Positions 1 through 11,885 of a stretch of DNA of 64,000 nucleotides are shown in pieces (position 1 is the stretch's first letter; each line of letters starts with the position of its first letter). Origin of the DNA: Cenococcum geophilum 1.58 (lineage: Eukaryota; Ascomycota; Dothideomycetes; Gloniales; Gloniaceae); the NCBI GenBank assembly GCA_001692895.1, contig KV748240.1, positions 627,239 through 691,238 on the forward strand, read 5' to 3'. The notes under the pieces are model-generated. The model saw only the letters and a program-made list of their open reading frames with translations. It ran no database searches and was not told the DNA's origin. A program made the position numbers and the translations under genes.

Positions 1-3000
1 CTTCCTTTTATAGAAAGGCCCTTTATTTATATTATTGCTGTAAGTAATACTACTACACCTAAGAAGTTGTATATAAATTTCTAATAGAAGTTGGCGAAAC
101 CAAGGAAGGCTTATACGTCTTTAATATAGTTAGGGGCTTACTATTTAGTAATTATATATACCTTCTCGGGGTCTATACGGACACTCTTAGTAGTAATAAT
201 TAGTTTAAGGTATTTTACTTCTGTAACTAAGAATTCGTATTTCTTTAAATTAATATAAAGTCCTATATCCCTAAGGCGCTATAGGACCTTTTAAATATAT
301 TCGGTATGCTTAGAGGGGTTAGTACTATAAATAAGTATATTGTCTAGGTACGCAGAGCAGAAGTCGTTAAGGTAGTCCTATAAGGCGTTATTAATATAGC
401 TTTAAAAGGTGCCTAGGCCGTTATATACGCCGAAGGGCATAATAGTATATTTAAATTGGCTAAAGCGCAATACGAATGCGGTTTTTTATTCGTTACCTTC
501 CTATATTTAGAGATAGTTAAAGGCGGTAATAATATTAAGCTTAGTATAGATTTTAGCTTAACTAAGCCGCTTAAGGGTCTTATGTATAAGCGGTACTAGG
601 TATTAATTTTTAATCGTAATAGCGTTAAGTCCTCTGTAGTTAATATAAAATTAAATACCTTCTTCTAGCTTCTTAGTAAGAAGGATAGGGGCGGCTATTT
701 ATAATATGCTGGGACAAATTAATCCTTTATTAAGGTGCTTGTTAATATACTTTTTTATAACTAAAAGTTTATCTTTTAATATTAGGTAGGGTCTCTTATA
801 AGGTAGCATTTTTCCTTATTTAATATTAATAGTATAGTTATTAGGTTAATGTGGGGGGAGTATATCTACGCCCTTTTGTGAGTATATATCGGTAAAGTTA
901 TAGTACCTCTTAAGGAGGAGCTTATAGAGTTCTTTATTAGTAAGTCCTTTTTTAAGCTTTATAAACTTCTTAAAGTCTAAAGGTAAAAGTCCGTAGAGTT
1001 CTATAGGGGCGTCGTCTTCTAAAAGATTAACTATGTCTATCCTATTACTATAGAGGATATAGTTTTATTCTTTATTAAGCTTATATAGTTATAATTAGGA
1101 AGCTATAGTAACGGTCTAGCCTTTTTTATATACTATACGGTAAAAGGCCGGGGCACTTATATAGTGGTAGTTGGTTATAGGTAGGGTAATAAGGGGTTCC
1201 TTAGGTTAATATCCTAGGGAGTAAATAAAGGCGGCTAGGCTATGCCCTAGGCAAGTCTCTCTATAATATTTAGAGTTAAAGGTTACTTTTCTCTTCTTCT
1301 AGTTAATAGCGGGGTTGTGTTATTTAAGCTAGTTTATTCTAAGGATAATAGGGTAGTTAGTAAGTAGTATAATATAGGCCTAGAGTTCTTCCTAGTGCCC
1401 ATTTATATCTAAGTGGAGTTATACTATATAGGTAATCTTCTATGCGGTATAANTACNGTTAGTAAGTTATAGGGCGCGGGCTTTAGTAAGGGGTAAGGTA
1501 GGTAGGTTATAAGTGCGTATAAATTAGGTATCTATAAATTTATTAGTAGCTCTGCAATTAATTATAAAACGGCTTTTATATTATTTTTTAGCAGTAGTTC
1601 CTATTATAGGTAAAACTATCTATTTCCGTCTATTTATCTTTATAAAGTTATCTATTAAGTAAGCCAATATATAGATCCCTCTATTATTAGGGCGTTCTAA
1701 CTTATAACTTAGGGCTAGGACTTAGCGTTTTCCGCTTCCGTATCTAACTCTACCGCTATTACTACGTTTTTGTCTTATACGGTAGTAGCGCGTAGTAACG
1801 TATTTAGTATTTAGGGTATTAGGTTAGGTATTAGGCGGCGGCTACTAAACCTAGCTATTAGGTAGTTTAGGTTATCGTAATAATAGCCTTTTTAACAGCA
1901 TCTATAGCAGCGTTCTAGTTTCTAGAGTAGCTCGCGCTCTCTATTTAGGAGTTTTTATAGGAAGGTTAGTATAAAGAAATTAATATTAGTTCCGGTAGTA
2001 CTTAAGGTAGTAGCCGTTAGTGGCTTAATATATATGGGTTTAGTAGGCTCAGAGAGCTTCTATAAAGAGGTCTTTAGGTAAAGGTTAGCAGTAGTAATTT
2101 AATTTAGTTGTCGTTCGATCTTTTATAGAGCTACTACCATATTATAAACATTATTGTAGTTATAGCTAGCGGCTGCGTAACTAAGGCGATAAGTAACTTT
2201 TTTAAGGAGGTCCTTTTAGTCTTTAGTATCGTCTTAGGCGAGGGCTCCGGTATATTTCTAGAATTTATTAAATAATTCGGTAGGGCTCATCTTTAGGGCA
2301 CGTAGTTTAGCTTAGTTGGTGGCTAGTAGGTTATAGTTACGGTATATTAAATTAAGATCGTTAAGGATTTCTTAGTGGGACTGCTACTTTTAGGGGCTAC
2401 TAGTCTCCCATTAGGCGAAGAGTCTATTAAATAGTATACCCTTTATTCACCCGATAATATAGCCAATCTTAGTATCTTCCGTAGGAAAAAGGTAGGCGCT
2501 CTAAGTTAGTTTCTTACGGATTTACATCTTCTAGTAGCTGTATTCCTTGCGGTCTCCCTAGAAGACTAGGGGATTAAGGTAGCGTATATTAGACCCTATA
2601 GTGGCAGTTTAGGTCCAATTATTATAGCTTTTATCATTGCTGCTTTAGTAGGGGTTCCTATTAGGTAAAGCTGCTTAGCGCTAGCCCTCCGTTAAGCGTT
2701 AAGTAGGTAAAGTTACTAGGGGCGTAGAGACTTAGGTGGCGTTATATATAGTAAAGAGGTATCTAGTATTATTACAAATGTGCTTATTAAGCTAAGATTA
2801 TAAGTATTTAATTGTGCCTTCTCTTTTAGTAACTGTAGCAATTAGTGTAATCTTAGCCTTCTTTAACTATTGGACGTCGCGTTTAGACATATAGAAGTTA
2901 TCTTTAGTTTCTTAATATATATTATTAGCGAGCGCCTTATAAGCTTATAGGTCTTAAATAATATTATAATTTTAGGTAGTACGTATCTCGGCTCGTATAA

Positions 3001-3600
3001 GCTTTAGGTAATAGTTCTATAAAAGGCGGTAGTATTTATTAGGGTTTCGTGCTACCATTTTTACAAACGTCTCAACGTCTCGTATTTTAATTTTAATAAG
3101 TAGTAGCCCTTCCGTTTACTTATCCGTAGTTATATAGTTAATAAAAGATAAGACATTATTGGTATCCGTCTCCTTAGGGGTTAGGGCTAGGGCTAATAAA
3201 TCAAATTCTCCTAGGATTAATTGGCGTTGTAGGTTAAGTGTAGGTATTAGATTGTTCTTTAGGTTTAATATAGTAGCTAGTAAGGAATATTATCTTACTA
3301 TTATGGGTTCCTTAGCAGTATAAAGTGAGGTAATTCGTAGATATACTGCTTTTAGTAGCGCCTGCAGTATTATAAAGACGTAGAATTGGTTATAGGCTAA
3401 GCGTTAGTGGTAAAAAAGGCGCAACGTAATGTCACGGGACGGAGGCAGTGGCTATAAAGCGTATGTATTCGAGGAGTCTATAAGACGTTACGTGATCGAT
3501 CGTAAGGGTTAAGGGCGTAAGGAGGTAATATACCTACGCGAGGTGTACGCAAGAGCACGGGGCTCTCCTATAGAGGTCCCTGCGGTAGGGTTCCGTAATA
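1..3600 (-). mobile_element. Ty3/gypsy LTR retrotransposon fossil, left part outside the window
   Basis: A degraded minus-strand gag-pol. Reading leftwards from the LTR at 3430-3600 come a gag region (about 3380-1900), a CCHC-like zinc-knuckle stretch near 1880-1915, a protease-like block near 1530-1560, then reverse transcriptase. The RT is recognised by remnants of the MPFG..N motif near 420-450, the Y.D.ILIY active-site block near 330-360 and the FLGFANFY block near 75-110. RNase H and integrase should lie left of base 1. The element is heavily RIP-mutated, clearly broken with dozens of breaks, and contains two N bases near 1450. It belongs to a different family from the chromoviruses on the right of the window. 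Age cannot be dated because RIP inflates divergence. Confidence 0.8.
3430..3600 (-). repeat. LTR (171 bp) of the leftmost gypsy fossil
   Basis: On the plus strand the block begins TGTCACGGGA and ends TTCCGTAATA. The ends form an inverted repeat (TGTCACGGGA versus TGTTACGGAA once the RIP-type TG-to-TA change is allowed for). Gag starts immediately to its left, so this is the 5' LTR of a minus-strand element. The partner LTR is off-window. The block is noticeably less RIP-mutated than the coding part. Confidence 0.6.
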
Positions 3601-4423
3601 AGTATAGATTAGAAAGCTATAACCCGGACTACTATAGTTTATATTATTATAAACCTAAATACTATAGCCTTTAATACTACAGCTAGAAGTAATAGAGTAA
3701 TACTCTTACCACCTTATTTAAGAAATATCTCTTTTACTTACTATAAATCTCTAGCGCTACCCTCTAAATTTCTTAAATTAACAGCGTAACTTATATAGGG
3801 ATTAAATAGAAATTTAAAGAATATTAAAAATAGGCCCCTACTAAAATTAAATGCGCAGTCTTAGTAGCCTAGCGCTTAGCTAATCTTTTATTTAAATTAC
3901 CTACTCCTTAGGTAAATTGCCCTTCTTTTTAAATTTGTTTTAGACGTTATATAACTCTTATTAGATATTTCTAGTACAATTTTATACTAATGCCGTTATT
4001 GGCGCCTTAAGAATTATAAGTAGGAGATAGATAGCGACCTAAGGAATAAAAGCTAGAAAGCTATTATAGAAAAACTACCGGGGAGAAGCGAAGATGGTTA
4101 CTATTAATATTATTAACGCTCTATATTAAATAGAATTTAAAAGGACCTGAAAATATATATCTTAAAAGAAACTAATATCCCTTCTAGATAAATAATAAGT
4201 ATATAGAAAATATATGGAATACAGAATTTTAATAGGAGAGTGTATTATTTATTTAACCTACGTGTTAACTTATTAACTTTCCATTTGCCTAGTCTCTATA
4301 ATATTATACCTCTATTAGCCTATACCCTCTAAGATTATTATAGGAGATTTTATTTTAAATATTGGTATAGAGCGCCCACTCCTTTATTCTACTTAGATGG
4401 CCACTATATTAACTAAAAGGGTA
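3601..4423. other. AT-rich decayed DNA, no gene recognised
   Basis: RIP-mutated sequence without an open frame or a motif that I can assign on either strand. Confidence 0.5.
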
Positions 4424-4590
4424 GCTTAACTAGTAAAAAGTCTAACTAGTAAAAGTGTCTAACTAATAAAAAGTTTAAGTAGTAGAGATATTTAGTAGAG
4501 AGTTTAACTAGTAAAAAGTTTAACTAGTAGAGAATCTAACTAGTAAAAAAGTCTAACTCGTAAAAGTGCGAGACTAGTAAAAAGTTTAAC
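4424..4590. repeat. Degenerate ~16-bp tandem repeat
   Basis: About ten imperfect copies of a unit close to TCTAACTAGTAAAAAG. It lies directly upstream of the transposase-tail remnant. Units differ mainly by C/T and G/A changes. Confidence 0.75.
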
Positions 4591-4619
4591 TTACCTTCCG
4601 CCGATTAACTAAATCAATA

Positions 4620-5045
4620 GTAGTAGGGAAGGCGAAGGTGATAAGCTATAAGGATATTAAAGTAGTATAAGCGAAGCGTACTACGAAAGAGGAAGCTAAA
4701 GTAAAGGGAAAAGGAAAACCTAGTCGGAAGCGCAAGAGTATAGGATAAGAGGCAGATATTTAAGAACTAGAGGTAGATATACTAGGGATAGGCTAGTGGC
4801 AGAGATATTATAGCTAAAGGCTAAAAGAAAACGTAGTTAAAAGAGTAAGAATATAGTACTAGAGGTAGTTATACTAGAGGCGAATATACTAGAGGCGAGG
4901 GATAAAGTAGCACAGATAAGCAAAGCGTTAGATCTAGCGTAGGTCCTAGTAATATAGACGAGCGAAGTATATATTGCTTTAGTGTTATAGACAAGCGAAG
5001 TCTAGGTTACCCCTATAGCGCAAATAATATAAAATAAATAGACTA
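4620..5045 (+). pseudogene. C-terminal tail of a pogo/Fot1-type DDE transposase, RIP-degraded
   Basis: The plus frame starting near 4622 reads KAKVISYKDIK, then a lysine/arginine block with GKGKPSRKRKS, then an acidic stretch, then DKVAQISKA and finally VTPIAQI. From memory this matches the order of the variable tail of fungal pogo/Fot1 (DDE_1) transposases: a K-A-K-V-x-S-Y-x-D-I start, basic nuclear-localisation-like block, E-rich linker and a closing x-V-A-x-M motif. Only this tail is seen. The catalytic DDE domain and HTH domains are absent, and the 16-bp repeat sits where the upstream part should be. Several in-frame TAG/TAA codons stand where CAG/CAA is expected, which is the RIP signature. 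No terminal inverted repeat was found. The family call is by recall only. Confidence 0.5.
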
Positions 5046-5869
5046 AGAATAAGATTTAGTTCTATTAGTAGGGAGGGGTTAGGCTTTTTATAGGAGCTTC
5101 CTTAGATTATATAATCCTCGCTTAGCTAGTATATAGAGTTATCCTTTAGAACAACTCCACCTTATAGAGTCCACACTATTATATACCTACATTCCCGTAT
5201 AATAAGTTCTCTAATTTTAAGTATAGATTAGTTTAGGGGTTAGTAGTTCTCGCGTAGGTATAGCAACCTGTTATATTATTTATCTTTATTGCTTATTTGG
5301 TATAATAATAGAATAGGAATTATTATACACTACCTCTTGCTAGATATTATCTTTATAGACACTTAGTGCCTTACTCTAGAAGTTATTATTATTATCTACA
5401 GTAGCATTATTATTATAATTACTAAAAGTAGGTAATACCTCTTAAGTATAATTAGATATAAGAGAGTTAAGGCAGGTATAAGATTGCGATTATAACAAGA
5501 CCTATCTAAAACTTATTACTTCGTTTACTGTTCTGCCTTAAGACTAATAATATAAAGTGACTATAAACCATATAGATATATAAAAGAATTCTAGTTGCTG
5601 TATAAACCTTTAGCAAATCTATTTCCAAATTAATTATTCTATATTAACGTCCTGCTTAACCCCATTATCTCCAGTTACTAACTTCTTATTTCCTTCTCAG
5701 TATCTCCATTTCTTTCCTATAACCTCCTTAAACTAACGCACGTTAAAATGCCCCTTATTTACTACCTTAGAGAATATCTCTACTCTTTCTACTAGCGCTA
5801 TCTTGATATCTAGATCTAGTGCTATAAATAACACTACTAATAATTGTTGTATACTAGGTATATGTTAAA
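5046..5869. other. AT-rich decayed DNA, no gene recognised
   Basis: RIP-mutated sequence with no assignable feature. The part next to the transposase tail may be its 3' flank. Confidence 0.4.
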
Positions 5870-6150
5870 CGCGGTAACGTACGGCCGCTACCTTACCCCC
5901 GCTTAACACTACTATATACTATCCATATAGTAGTATAGTTGCATCACCTAGTATGGGCACCCACATACTAGGAGCCTCGGGTACCTCTTATCTTAAGCCC
6001 TATAGTGCCGTCCTAAAAGATAATACTAAAGGTGCCGTAATCGGTGAAGGCGCTATATCTATTCTGGCTGTCTGGAGACATAGTTATAGGAGTATAGTTA
6101 ATAAGGCAGAAGTTAATATTAAGCTTAGTGTGCAGCGGGGCTAGTTCTTA
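5870..6150. other. Weakly RIP-mutated patch with a 63-codon ORF
   Basis: This short stretch keeps more CpA and TpG than its surroundings. It holds a plus-strand ATG frame at 5953-6144 (product starts MGTHILGASG, no recognised domain). The minus strand is also fairly open here, reading an aromatic-rich segment with SAFTDYGTFSI that looks at least as protein-like. I cannot decide which strand, if either, was coding, and I assign no function. Confidence 0.3.
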
Positions 6151-6159
6151 GCCAGTAAT

Positions 6160-7480
6160 GTCGCTAAGTAAGGCAATAATCTATAGGATATAATAAGCCA
6201 TTACCGCAGTAAAGAAAGCCAGAATATTAGCTAATTTATGTGGGTTAAGCTTAGTTTAAAGACTAAGAGAGATGTATATAGTTTAAGTAGGCGATAGGTT
6301 AATAGTAAGCTTTTAGTCGCATCTAGTGTTTATAGTAGTAGCAGCCTTAAAGATTCTACGTAGAGAGTAGACTTTATTAAGAGCTGCGGCGGTATTAGGG
6401 TTCTAGGCTAAGTAATTAAAGAGACTCTAGATTACGGAGAATAGGGCTATAGTAATTAGTTTAATAAACGTAATAGCTAAACTTAAAGGGTCTGCTATAG
6501 TGGGACTTAACTAAACTAGTATTAGCTTATAAGCTAGGTGTTAGCGCTAAGAGATTTAAGTAGCTATAGTAAAGATTATATAGAGAAAGATAAATTTAAG
6601 TTTATAAAATAGAAATTAGGATAGAGGGTAGACTTTAATATTAAGCTATTAATCCAGGATAAGGCGAGGTAATTTTTCTTACGCATTTATCTTCTCCGGA
6701 CTATTGCTAGTCTATATATTATTGCTAATTAGCATTGCCTAAAATATTTACACAGCTATTTAACCTAGAACTTCCCTATTAAGTATTACAATAATTAACG
6801 ACTTTATTTATAGTAAGTAATATAAAGAAGCTATTATAGCTTGCTTAACCATGTTGCCGAATAGTTAAGGTATATTCTCGAAATATTAAATTATAACGGA
6901 TTTAGTATATTAGCAGTGGCTATAGAGTATAGCTATTACGCGAACCTAATATACTTTAGCTCCTCCTACGGTTACTATATAGTAGAGATAATAATAGAAG
7001 TTATAAGCGTTTTGTCCTTACTCCGAACCCTTAGTAGACCCTACTTAACATCTATAATAGTATATATACGCTAGTAGCAGGGTATTAGATACTCTAGAGG
7101 GTAGTATATACCCTATAGATTAGCTAATTTACTTCTATACAAATTATTTAAAGACCGTTAACTTTCTATTGCCTACGGAATTTATATTATATAAGACTTA
7201 GGAAGGCATAATATGCGACTATTTAAAATATAAAAAGAAGTACGCTTAATATAAGCGGATAGATAACCCTTATAAAATTCCTTACACTATATAGGACTAT
7301 TGCGATAACGGTAAAGCATTAAATAGTCCTTATTTGAACACCTTTCTATAAAGGGGAAAAATAGTAAAATTATATAGGGAGGGAGCACTATAGTAACTAA
7401 AGAGGAATGCCTAGGGTGCTAAAGGTATATTCTAGAGTAGAGTATTTACTAATATACTAATCTTCTAACCTAGATAACTA
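6160..7480. pseudogene. Unassigned coding ghost
   Basis: Long stretches of two plus-strand frames read as protein if TAA/TAG are taken as former CAA/CAG. Examples are TLLRAAAVLGF near 6370-6410 and IVEIIIEVISVLSLLRTL near 6980-7040. The minus strand of 6160-6480 also reads openly. RIP makes several frames look equally plausible, so strand and exon structure are uncertain. No known domain is recognised. It is probably a host gene or a cellular-type gene carried in duplicated DNA, long inactivated. The protein-kinase remnant on the opposite strand begins about 80 bases further on. Confidence 0.3.
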
Positions 7481-7559
7481 CTAGTATCCTAAATGCCGAT
7501 ATCGCGATAGTTAATATTGTTAATTTGGAATAAAAGGTCGTGCTTAGAGGAGGATAGCT

Positions 7560-8420
7560 TCTTAAGAAAGGGTTACTTAAAAGAGGATAGCTTAAAGGAG
7601 AATTGCTTAGTAATAAAACGAATCTTAAAAAGGAGTATAATCTACCTTTAATATCCCTAGAGATTTTACGCGTACTTCTATACTTGCCTTTCTAGTAACT
7701 AGTAATGATATTCCTAATAAAACTAAGGTGTTTCGTCTCTAAAAGCATAGACTCCTTAAATAAGTCCTTAATTTCTTTATTTATCTATCTATTATAAGGA
7801 CTATAGCTATAAATAACCTTAAATAGAGTAGACCTAAGGGCGAAAATATCTACCTATTCCAATTATAATAATCCTAGATATTAATAGCTGGCTATTACTT
7901 TTAACTAGAAGGGGGCCGCCGTCCAAAAAAGAGCTGGCAAAGTCGCCGACTTTTATATTTAAATTCTTATCTAAGAAAATATTTAACCACTAAAGATCTC
8001 TATAGATAACACCTTTTAAATAAATAAAGGCGAGAGCGTTAGTAATTTGCTGATACTATTAAAGCTGCTATTTAAGCGCGATTTTACATCTAAGCTCTTA
8101 AATATACTTATAAAGGCTATAGTTACTAGTAAACTTAAGGTAGAGGCCCAATCTATAAGGTCCTAGGTATTATAAAAGCTGTAAATAACTACTAGACTCT
8201 TCGAAACGCTTATAAATAGCCCTTTTAATATAAATAGCCTCGTTATATTCTTTGTTATAAGGTGATTTAACTACTATTATTAATAAAGAGTCTAGATAGA
8301 TAAAGCTAAAATTACCCTACCTAACTAGATTATATTTATTAAGGCCTAGTAGCCACTTAATCTAGTTTATATCCACGTTATTTCGCGTATATAACTAAAA
8401 GAGAGAGGTTTAGTAGTCGG
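7560..8420 (-). pseudogene. Protein kinase-like gene, RIP-inactivated
   Basis: The minus strand reads a eukaryotic protein-kinase core. The catalytic loop VIYRDL (an HRD motif whose His codon has become Tyr) lies at 7993-8010 and is followed by WLNIFLD, which keeps the expected asparagine. The activation-loop start reads KVGDFA at about 7936-7951, in place of DFG. A DFA form is something I recall from a class of divergent fungal kinases, so it may be original. Upstream, a helical segment containing KSPYN, YLGPYRLG and LALAFI-like residues corresponds to the C-helix and hinge region. Downstream, IFALRSTLF-like residues fit helix F. The glycine loop and VAIK lysine region were not located. Several TAG/TAA codons interrupt the frame, so it cannot be translated. 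Expansion of such kinase genes is common in Pezizomycotina, and duplication would have exposed it to RIP. Confidence 0.7.
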
Positions 8421-9760
8421 AAGGAAGGATATAGTGGGAGTTAATAGAAACATACTGCTATATATAAAAGTATTAGTAATTATTAAAATAGACTTAAGGA
8501 AACAGATTAATAAGTTACCTTACTATATTCTTTAGAGTAATTGTAACTTTAACGTTACTAGTACCGCCCTTCGTTCTCTTAAGACGGCACTGCCCCTACT
8601 AAGGTCTAGCTACTAAGTAAGTTACAGTCTAGCTATATAAAAGTAGTGTAGCGCTTGTCTAGTAACGTAATTAAAATCTAGTATTACTAAGAACTGGAGA
8701 TAGAATGGCACTAGCTATAGTAAGAGTTATTAGAGTAATCATTAAACTTTAAATATACTTATATAATCTTATAAGGACATTTTACGCTAACTAGTATTAG
8801 CAAGCGTTCTAACCGGAGGTACCATCCTATATAGCGAAACTTTACGCTATATATAGAATATTAGAGATAAGATCTTATAATATTGTAGAAGTACTTAAAC
8901 GATTAGGCATAACCCTTTTATAAGTTTTAATAAAATTATTAGCTCTATAGTAGCGCTATAGTAGAGGAATTCGGTTACGATATATAGGGTAACTCTCCGC
9001 AAATTAGGTAAGAAGGCAAGTATATAAGTGTAATTTTTGAAGTAAAAGCATCTAAAGTATTTAGAAGTAGTTTAGTATATATTCTCTCTTTAGCTATAAA
9101 TTTATTAAGATGTTTATAGAGTTTTAAGTTACTTTAAAGTTAAAGTATCTATGCATCGTTCCTATATATAGGGATGTCCAGCACGTAGGGATAGAGGTTA
9201 GCTTTTATAGTTCGTAATTAAGATTATATTAGTTACGAATAGTATATACTTAGACTATAGAGCTTTAATATAGAGCCCTCTACTTAAAATATAATAGAGT
9301 AGTTAATTATAATTAGAGTTTAAAAATTTAGGACCTAAAAGTAATAGACTACTCTTCCTATACTATAGATTACCTTAGAAGCTTAGACTAAGAAATCGAT
9401 TGTACGGATATAGAAATATCCGTACTATCCGCTAAGCTAATTTAGGACGGCAATCGTTTTCTTAGTCTAAGGCCCTTTGGCGACATTTATAGAAAACCTA
9501 AATATAGTTTATACAAGAACACCTTATTAACTTTAATAAAATTAATCTACCCTCCTACAATACTTGTCGGTATAAAAATTATACTAAATTATAGAGAAAA
9601 GCCTACTCTATAAGTTATAAGATCTTTAGCTTCTTATACGCGCGTAATATTAAGAGGAATTTGTCACCATAGAGGCCCTAATTCCACCTCTATACCGCTA
9701 AGCCGCGTAGTAAACACTAACGCTAAACGCTTACGCCCACGCCGACAGCCCTCTACTTAG
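8421..9760. other. AT-rich decayed DNA, no gene recognised
   Basis: RIP-mutated, with no recognised motif. The N-terminal part of the kinase-like gene may extend into 8420-8500. Confidence 0.4.
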
Positions 9761-9776
9761 ATATTTATAAGAGCTC

Positions 9777-10200
9777 TATAGAATGAAGCTTAGGGGGAGG
9801 CCTATATAGAGCTCTATAAAAGCTCTATATAAAGCTTCGTATAAAGCTCTGCACGAAGCCCTACTTAAAGCTCTACTCGAAGCTCCGCTCGAAGCTCTAC
9901 TTAAAGCTCTATACGAAGCTTTATACAAAGCTCTACTTAAAGCTTTACTTAAAGCTCTACTTAAGGCTCTACTTAAGGCTCTACTTAAAGCTTTACTTAA
10001 AGCTCTACTTAAGGCTCTACTTAAGGCTCTACTTAAAGCTTTACTTAAAGCTCTACTTAAGGCTCTACTTAAGGCTCTACTTAAAGCTTTACTTAAAGCT
10101 CTACTTAAGGCTCTACTTAAGGCTCTACTTAAAGCTTTACTTAAAGCTCTACTTAAGGCTCTACTTAAGGCTCTACTTAAAGCCCTATATAGAGCTCCAA
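9777..10200. repeat. 12-bp satellite with a 48-bp higher-order repeat
   Basis: The basic unit is 12 bp, close to GCTCTACTTAAG. From 9941 the units are organised into a 48-bp period of four slightly different monomers. The marker AGCTTTACTT occurs at 9941, 9989, 10037, 10085 and 10133, exactly 48 bp apart. Flanking units are more divergent (TATACGAAGCTT, TATATAAAGCTC). The reverse complement of these outer units is the same monomer family as the array at 37990-38590. Confidence 0.92.
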
Positions 10201-10430
10201 AACCCTACTAATATATAGCGCTAATTACTAGGAAGGGTCTACAATCGCCAGTATAAACGCCGGTATAAACGCCTATACAATCGTCTCTACAAACGTCTCT
10301 AAAATTGATCGCCCGTATAAACGTCTACACGTCTACACATCTATACGTCTACACGCCTACATATAGCTCTATATAAAGCTCTACTAAGGCTCTATACAAG
10401 GCTCTGCCCCCTAGTAGTAGTAGAGGCACT
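10201..10430. repeat. Degenerate short tandem repeats flanking the 12-bp satellite
   Basis: Imperfect 11-12-bp units around GTATAAACGCC and CTACACGTCTAC, then further GCTCTATATAAA-type monomers up to about 10410. Confidence 0.6.
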
Positions 10431-11435
10431 CTAAGCTAAGGAAGGATATTTTTAAGGAAGAACCCAACTATAGCACCTACTAGGTATTACAATAGCTTTA
10501 AGTAGTAGATATCTATATATATATATAGTTTTATTAATATTAGTAGACTATTTAATAAGATACAAATCGTACTTACGCTTTTAATAACGCGTTTTTTTAA
10601 CTTTAACGAAATTAATATTAGGACTAAGCAATAGCCATATTATAAAATTTATACTATTTAGAAGCCCTAGGTCTTAAAAATAATATATAAACTTTTAGTA
10701 ATAATAACGCGTTATGTAAATAAATGAATTAGATATCTGTAATATCTATTTTACAGATTTTACTTACAATTTTAACAAAACTCATCAAAGCCTCTTAGAC
10801 GTGATTTTGCAATTCGGAAGACGGCGTAAATTATTCTAATACTAGCTAAAAAATCACGTCTAAGCTCGTTAAGGTAATACTATAGAATCGACTTTTTAAC
10901 TAAAAAGGTTAGCAATATCCGCTAATTAATTCTACGGTCTAAGCTTGTTAAGGTAAGCTGTTAGATCTACGTAATAGTTACCTAGAGCTAGATTTTCCGG
11001 CCGATTTTTATTTAAAACGGAAGATACTAAGTCCTAGTAGCCGCAGAAGTCCTTCCTTTAGAAGTCTGGCGCTAAACTATAGATTATATCTCGCAAGTAA
11101 CGCCCTTATATCTCGTATATAAAGTATCCTTATACTTACTTCTTAACAATGCTTAACTATAAAAGAGGGTGCTAAAGCAGCTCTAGATGCTGTAAAGGTT
11201 TTATCTACAGGCGTTTTAAATTACTAATTATATTCTATACGAAACCTCTACTATCTTAATTATATTAGATTATAGATTTTATATTATACTTACCTTTAAA
11301 GGCGCTTTATAAACTTCTTCTTAAGGCTATATTAATAAAAGTACCGCGTTTAAATCTATAGTAATAAGATATATTAGGCGCGGCAGAAAGAAGGCAAAAT
11401 AGGTAAGATTTAGACTAGTTATAACTTTCTATAGA
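10431..11435. other. AT-rich decayed DNA; no gene recognised
   Basis: No coding remnant is recognised. The stretch contains a TA-rich microsatellite near 10511-10528 and the palindromic element at 10794-10864. A second partial match to that element's flank (GTCTAAGCTTGTTAAGG) occurs near 10938. Confidence 0.45.
10794..10864 (+). repeat. 71-bp palindromic dispersed element, copy 1
   Basis: The copy starts CTTAGACGTGATTTT and ends AAAAATCACGTCTAAG, so the terminal ~15 bases form a near-perfect inverted repeat around a central GGAAGACGG region. A second copy of exactly the same length lies at 26038-26108 in the opposite orientation. Similarity extends a few bases past one end (CTCGTTAAGGTAA). 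No coding capacity. It may be a miniature foldback or MITE-like element, or the joined ends of a larger one. Confidence 0.75.
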
Positions 11436-11579
11436 CTATTATTCTCTAGATATAACCGTTTATTAAACTAGTTATTCTCTAGAGATAACTGCTCTAGATA
11501 TAGCTATTCTAGATATAGCTATTAGACGTAGCGTTCTTGCTCTCTAAACGTAACTGTTCTCTAAATATAGCTATTCTCT
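11436..11579. repeat. 17-bp minisatellite, left half
   Basis: Imperfect units near TCTCTAGACGTAGCTAT. The array is cut at 11579 by a gypsy element and resumes in phase at 19063. Confidence 0.85.
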
Positions 11580-11885
11580 TGTAAGGGGCGCGAAGAAGCT
11601 TTAGGAAAGATTCGAAGGAACAATATAAATTCTATCTAAATCTGAGGGTATATAGCTCTTGCTAGGGACAAGACGTTGCGTGAAAAAGAGAAAGGAATAA
11701 TAAGAGAATTATATAATTAAATAGTTAGGGGCTTAGTGGTCGATGCGTGCGTATATACGCACGCGGTCTTCGACGGACTTTAGTAAAATTTAATTAATCT
11801 ATCGGAATTCGGTCAAAGCGTTAAAATTTATCTGTTAAGTATTTTACCAAGACATTCCTACTATAACTGGGCTAGTCCCGTTATA
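11580..11885 (-). repeat. 3' LTR (306 bp) of the gypsy element
   Basis: On the plus strand it begins TGTAAGGGGCGCG and ends GTCCCGTTATA. It matches 18757-19062 along its whole length. The polypurine tract of the minus-strand element (plus-strand CCCCCCCTTTT) is immediately to its right. Confidence 0.92.

Noticed and set aside
1440-1460. Ambiguous bases here and near 15511-15531, 26532-26565, 52877-52946 and 58993
   Set aside because: These are sequencing or assembly uncertainty, not biology. They may affect fine boundaries nearby.
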